A DNA stretch of 64,000 nucleotides from Pseudomonas sp. Gutcm_11s. Its GTDB lineage: Bacteria; Pseudomonadota; Gammaproteobacteria; Pseudomonadales; Pseudomonadaceae. The stretch spans positions 282,802 to 346,801 of the forward strand of contig NZ_JAQSUW010000011.1 in assembly GCF_028649395.1 (NCBI RefSeq), written 5' to 3'. This document shows positions 61,506 through 64,000 of the stretch, piece by piece. The first letter of the stretch is position 1, and each line of letters starts with the position of its first letter. The notes below the pieces were generated by a model. The model was given only the letters and a program-made list of their open reading frames with translations, was not told the origin of the DNA and ran no database searches. The position numbers were made by a program, and so were the translations under genes.

Positions 61506-61823
61506 ATGCGCAGCATGATCTTGCTGAGCGTCCTGCTCAGCGGCCTGGCGATGGCCGGTGAGCCGGCGCGCCAGCCCATCCCCATCGAATACGTCAGCCC
61601 TGGCGCTTCCGGCAGCGTCAGTTCGTCCAGCCGCAGCCAGAGCTACGACGTCTACGGCGGGCACGCGGTGCCCGGACAGGGCTATGGCCGCGAGGTGCAG
61701 ATCCAGGGCGGCTCCAGCGTACGCCAGAGCGGCGGCATCCGGCAGAGCATCGAGTATCCCAGTGGCATCGAGGTGCAGCGCTATCCGGGGAGCAGCGACT
61801 ACGAGATACAGCGCAACCGCTGA
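61506..61823 (+). CDS. Small secreted Ser/Gly-rich protein, function unknown
   Basis: A 105-residue protein with a signal peptide (MRSMILLSVLLSGLAMAGEP). The mature part has low complexity, rich in Ser, Gly, Tyr and Gln (GSVSSSSRSQSYDVYGG), with repeated short motifs such as VQIQGGSS and IEYPSGIEVQRYPGSS. GAGGAG precedes the ATG at 61506, so the ATG at 61485 is rejected. It is immediately upstream of the PP2C gene, 94 bases away, and may share its transcript. Nothing similar is recognised. Confidence 0.65.
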   Translation: MRSMILLSVLLSGLAMAGEPARQPIPIEYVSPGASGSVSSSSRSQSYDVYGGHAVPGQGYGREVQIQGGSSVRQSGGIRQSIEYPSGIEVQRYPGSSDYEIQRNR

Positions 61824-61917
61824 CGACTGCTTAACAGTTCGCGTGCTTCGGGCTGACAGCCTCGGCACGGCGCAGCATCATGCACGCCAGTGCAGATTTG
61901 GAAGGTAAGCAACAGCC

Positions 61918-62697
61918 ATGTCGATGCAGTCCCTGGGGTTCGCGGCGCAGAGCGTCGCGGGTCGGGTTCGCGGGCATAACGAGGACGCCGTGTTGTGCCG
62001 GCCCGAGCTCGGTCTCTGGGCCGTGGCCGATGGCATGGGCGGGCACCAGTGCGGCGAGGTCGCCAGTGCGCTGGCCTTGGAGACCCTGCACCAGTCCGTC
62101 GTCGCCGGCAGTGATCTGGCCAACGCCATCCACAGTGCCCACCAGGCGATCCTCGGCGCTACCCAGGCAGAGGCCGGGCGGCCCATGGGCAGTACCGTGG
62201 TGGCCGCGCATTTTTCCGGTGCCGACTTCGAGGTGGCCTGGATCGGCGACAGCCGCGCCTATCGCATCAGCCTGGAGGGCATCGCCCGCCTGACCCGCGA
62301 CCACAGCTGGGTGCAGGCGATGATCGATGCCGGCGAGCTGAGCATCGAGGACGCGCGGGTGCATCCGCGGCGCAACATCGTCACCCAGTGCCTGGGGCAG
62401 GGCGAGCAGGTCCTCGAGGTCGGCCGTGTACAGGGCAGCCTGGCACCCGGAGAGCTGCTGCTGCTGTGCAGCGATGGCCTGACCGGCGAGCTGAGCGATG
62501 AGCAGATCCAGCAGGTGTGTGCCGGCGCGGCGACGCTCGATGTGCTGGTCGAGGAGCTGATAGGGCTGGCCAATCAGCTGGGCGGCAAGGACAATATCAG
62601 CTGCATAGTATTGGGGCGCCGCCTGGACCAATCGACGAAGATCGACGCCAAGCCTCGCAACTTCCTTAGCCGTTGGCTCAACTCCCGCAAGCACTGA
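61918..62697 (+). CDS. PP2C-type serine/threonine phosphatase (Stp1/PppA-like)
   Basis: A 259-residue metal-dependent phosphatase. The motifs are RGHNEDAV, ADGMGGHQCGE, GDSRAYR, SDGLTGEL and GGKDNISCIVL, which give all metal-coordinating Asp residues. In Pseudomonas type VI secretion loci such enzymes (PppA, Stp1) reverse phosphorylation by the partner kinase. Here it is 11 bases upstream of a kinase gene. GGAAGG precedes the ATG. Confidence 0.94.
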   Translation: MSMQSLGFAAQSVAGRVRGHNEDAVLCRPELGLWAVADGMGGHQCGEVASALALETLHQSVVAGSDLANAIHSAHQAILGATQAEAGRPMGSTVVAAHFSGADFEVAWIGDSRAYRISLEGIARLTRDHSWVQAMIDAGELSIEDARVHPRRNIVTQCLGQGEQVLEVGRVQGSLAPGELLLLCSDGLTGELSDEQIQQVCAGAATLDVLVEELIGLANQLGGKDNISCIVLGRRLDQSTKIDAKPRNFLSRWLNSRKH

Positions 62698-62708
62698 TCG
62701 ACCACCTC

Positions 62709-64000
62709 ATGAGCACCACTCTGCTTGAAATTCCCGGCTACCGGGTTCATGGCCAACTGGGCAAGGGCGGCATGGCCGAAGTGTTCCTGGCCACCCAGGA
62801 ATCGCTGAGCCGCAAGGTGGCGATCAAGGTGCTGCACAGCGCCGAGGACGAGGCCTTCAGCCAGCGCTTCGTCAGGGAGGCGCACATAGTCGCCTCGCTC
62901 AATCATCCGTCGATCATCACCATCCACGACATCGACCGCCTGGACGACGGCCGTTACTACCTGGCCATGGAGTTCCTGCCCGGTGGCGACCTGGCGCGGC
63001 ACAAGGGTGAGCTGTTTGCCCCCGAACGGGCCCTGCAGATCGTGCGGCAGATCGCCAGCGGCCTGGCCGTGGTTCACGACAAGGGCCTGGTGCACCGTGA
63101 CGTGAAGCCGGCCAACGTGCTGTTCCGTGCCGACGGCACCGCGGTGCTCACCGACTTCGGCGTGGCCAAGGACCTGGACATCGATAGCGAGCTGACCCAG
63201 TTCGGCATCGCCGTCGGCAGCCCGGCCTACAGCAGTCCGGAGCAGGCCCAGTGCCAGCCTCTGGATGCGCGCAGCGACATCTACAGCCTGGGCGTGATCC
63301 TTCTGGAGATGCTCACCGGCAGCAATCCCTACCGCGGCGGCAACTACACCCAGACCGTGGTCAACCACGTGCAGATGGAGCCGCCACCCCTGCCGGACAG
63401 CCTCGGTGCCTTCCGTGGCGTGCTGTCGCGCATGCTGGCCAAGGCGCCCGACGAGCGCTTCGCCGATTGCCGCGCGTTGCTCGCCGCCCTCGACGAGGTG
63501 GAGCTCAGCGACCTGGACGAAACCCAGATTCGCCCGGCGCTGACATTGCCCGAAGCGGCCGCACCGGCGCCCGTCGCGCCGCGCAAGCGCCGCTCGAACA
63601 TGCCGCTGCTGGTGGTGCTGAGCGTGCTGGTGCTGATCGGCACCCTGACTTCCGCCGGCCTGTACATCAAGCAGCAGCGGGAGATTGCCGCGTTGCTGGA
63701 CCAGGCCGAGCAGCGCTTCGCCGCCGGCCAGCTGATCGAGCCGGCACAGGACAGCGCCGAGCAGTACTTCAACCAGGTGCTGGCCATCGACGACGACAAC
63801 GACGCTGCCCTGGCCGGCCTGCAGCGCATCCGCGAGGCACGCATCAAGGTCCTCACCGACCTCGCCGAGCAGCGCCTGGCCGACGGCCTACTGACCGAGC
63901 CGGCGGAAGACAGCGCCGATTACTACTACCGCCAGGCCCTGGCCATCGATCCGCAGCACGCGGGCGTGCTCGCCGGCCTGCAGAAGGTGCTGCAGGCGCG
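62709..64000 (+). CDS. Eukaryotic-type Ser/Thr protein kinase (Stk1/PpkA-like), 3' end beyond window
   Basis: At least 430 residues with no stop before the window edge. The kinase domain (about 10-265) has the glycine loop LGKGGMAEVF, VAIKVL with the ATP-binding Lys, HRDVKPANV and DFGVAK, and APE is replaced by SPEQ. A membrane span lies at about 298-318. The periplasmic part starts with two TPR-like repeats (AEQYFNQVLAIDDDNDAAL and ADYYYRQALAIDPQHAGVL). With the upstream phosphatase it forms a reversible phosphorylation switch. Whether a type VI secretion locus follows cannot be seen. Confidence 0.92.
   Translation, partial: MSTTLLEIPGYRVHGQLGKGGMAEVFLATQESLSRKVAIKVLHSAEDEAFSQRFVREAHIVASLNHPSIITIHDIDRLDDGRYYLAMEFLPGGDLARHKGELFAPERALQIVRQIASGLAVVHDKGLVHRDVKPANVLFRADGTAVLTDFGVAKDLDIDSELTQFGIAVGSPAYSSPEQAQCQPLDARSDIYSLGVILLEMLTGSNPYRGGNYTQTVVNHVQMEPPPLPDSLGAFRGVLSRMLAKAPDERFADCRALLAALDEVELSDLDETQIRPALTLPEAAAPAPVAPRKRRSNMPLLVVLSVLVLIGTLTSAGLYIKQQREIAALLDQAEQRFAAGQLIEPAQDSAEQYFNQVLAIDDDNDAALAGLQRIREARIKVLTDLAEQRLADGLLTEPAEDSADYYYRQALAIDPQHAGVLAGLQKVLQA

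Noticed and set aside
1..64000. CRISPR arrays, prophage, insertion sequences or integrons
   Set aside because: No regularly spaced repeats, integrase, transposase or phage structural genes were seen on either strand.

Overview
The window is chromosomal DNA from a Pseudomonas of the P. aeruginosa lineage in the broad sense (P. mendocina/alcaligenes-like groups are possible; the species cannot be fixed from sequence reading alone). The evidence is high GC content, the algU-mucA-mucB-mucD, minCDE, tctABCDE/opdH and rnc-era-recO-pdxJ blocks, and protein sequences that I recognise as close to Pseudomonas homologues. No phage, IS element, integrase or CRISPR array was seen. It looks like core genome with a few accessory or poorly characterised modules.

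Layout. 1-59 is the 3' end of a tRNA-Asp, followed by an FKBP lipoprotein. 1.0-3.1 kb holds a DUF1232 gene behind an intergenic cluster of DnaA-box-like sites, then an overlapping trio (XRE regulator, unknown, Sel1-repeat protein). 3.1-10.9 kb carries an EAL-CBS-GGDDF protein, the tail-specific protease Prc/AlgO, a quinone oxidoreductase, a HAD phosphatase, aminopeptidase ApeB and RluA. 10.9-16.1 kb has minCDE, divergent lpxL, a patatin phospholipase and a pirin. 16.1-21.6 kb is an envelope region: MlaA-like protein with an alpha/beta hydrolase, small membrane proteins, a lipoprotein with a GH17 glucan enzyme, and a DUF2061 gene with a Fur-box-like leader. 21.7-23.9 kb is an MHYT-GGDEF-EAL protein.

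24.1-29.7 kb holds the acetate permease pair yjcH-actP, a DUF4349 lipoprotein operon, bacterioferritin, DUF2784 and an SDR. 29.8-34.1 kb has rapA, alkB and a 45-residue single-span protein that resembles the cbb3 oxidase subunit CcoM, preceded by a perfect ANR/FNR box. 34.2-41.9 kb is a complete tricarboxylate uptake locus: an AbrB-family permease gene, tctA, tctB, tctC, porin opdH and the divergent tctD-tctE sensor pair. A palindromic repeat lies between tctB and tctC.

41.9-47.0 kb has a solute-binding protein, an HDOD protein, ygfZ, sdhE-ygfX and nadB. 47.1-51.1 kb is the AlgU stress-sigma operon, which lacks mucC. It is followed by lepA-lepB and DUF4845-rnc-era-recO-pdxJ to 57.3 kb. The last part has a second orphan solute-binding protein, an unknown membrane protein, a diguanylate cyclase, a 60-residue protein next to a cold-shock gene, endonuclease I, a small secreted protein, and a PP2C phosphatase with a Ser/Thr kinase that runs off the end.

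Functional themes: envelope stress and alginate control (algU, mucA, mucB, mucD, prc/algO); c-di-GMP turnover (three proteins); carbon uptake with apparent Hfq/Crc motifs at actP and opdH; and microaerobic respiration (ccoM-like). The observations I rate highest are the ANR-box/CcoM-like gene, the loss of mucC with a hairpin in its place, a palindromic AlgU promoter shared with nadB, the DnaA-box cluster, and operator-like repeats at actP and tctD/opdH. No single wholly new system is demonstrable from the sequence. Several small unknown modules (XRE trio, DUF4349 trio, csp-linked 60-mer) are flagged.
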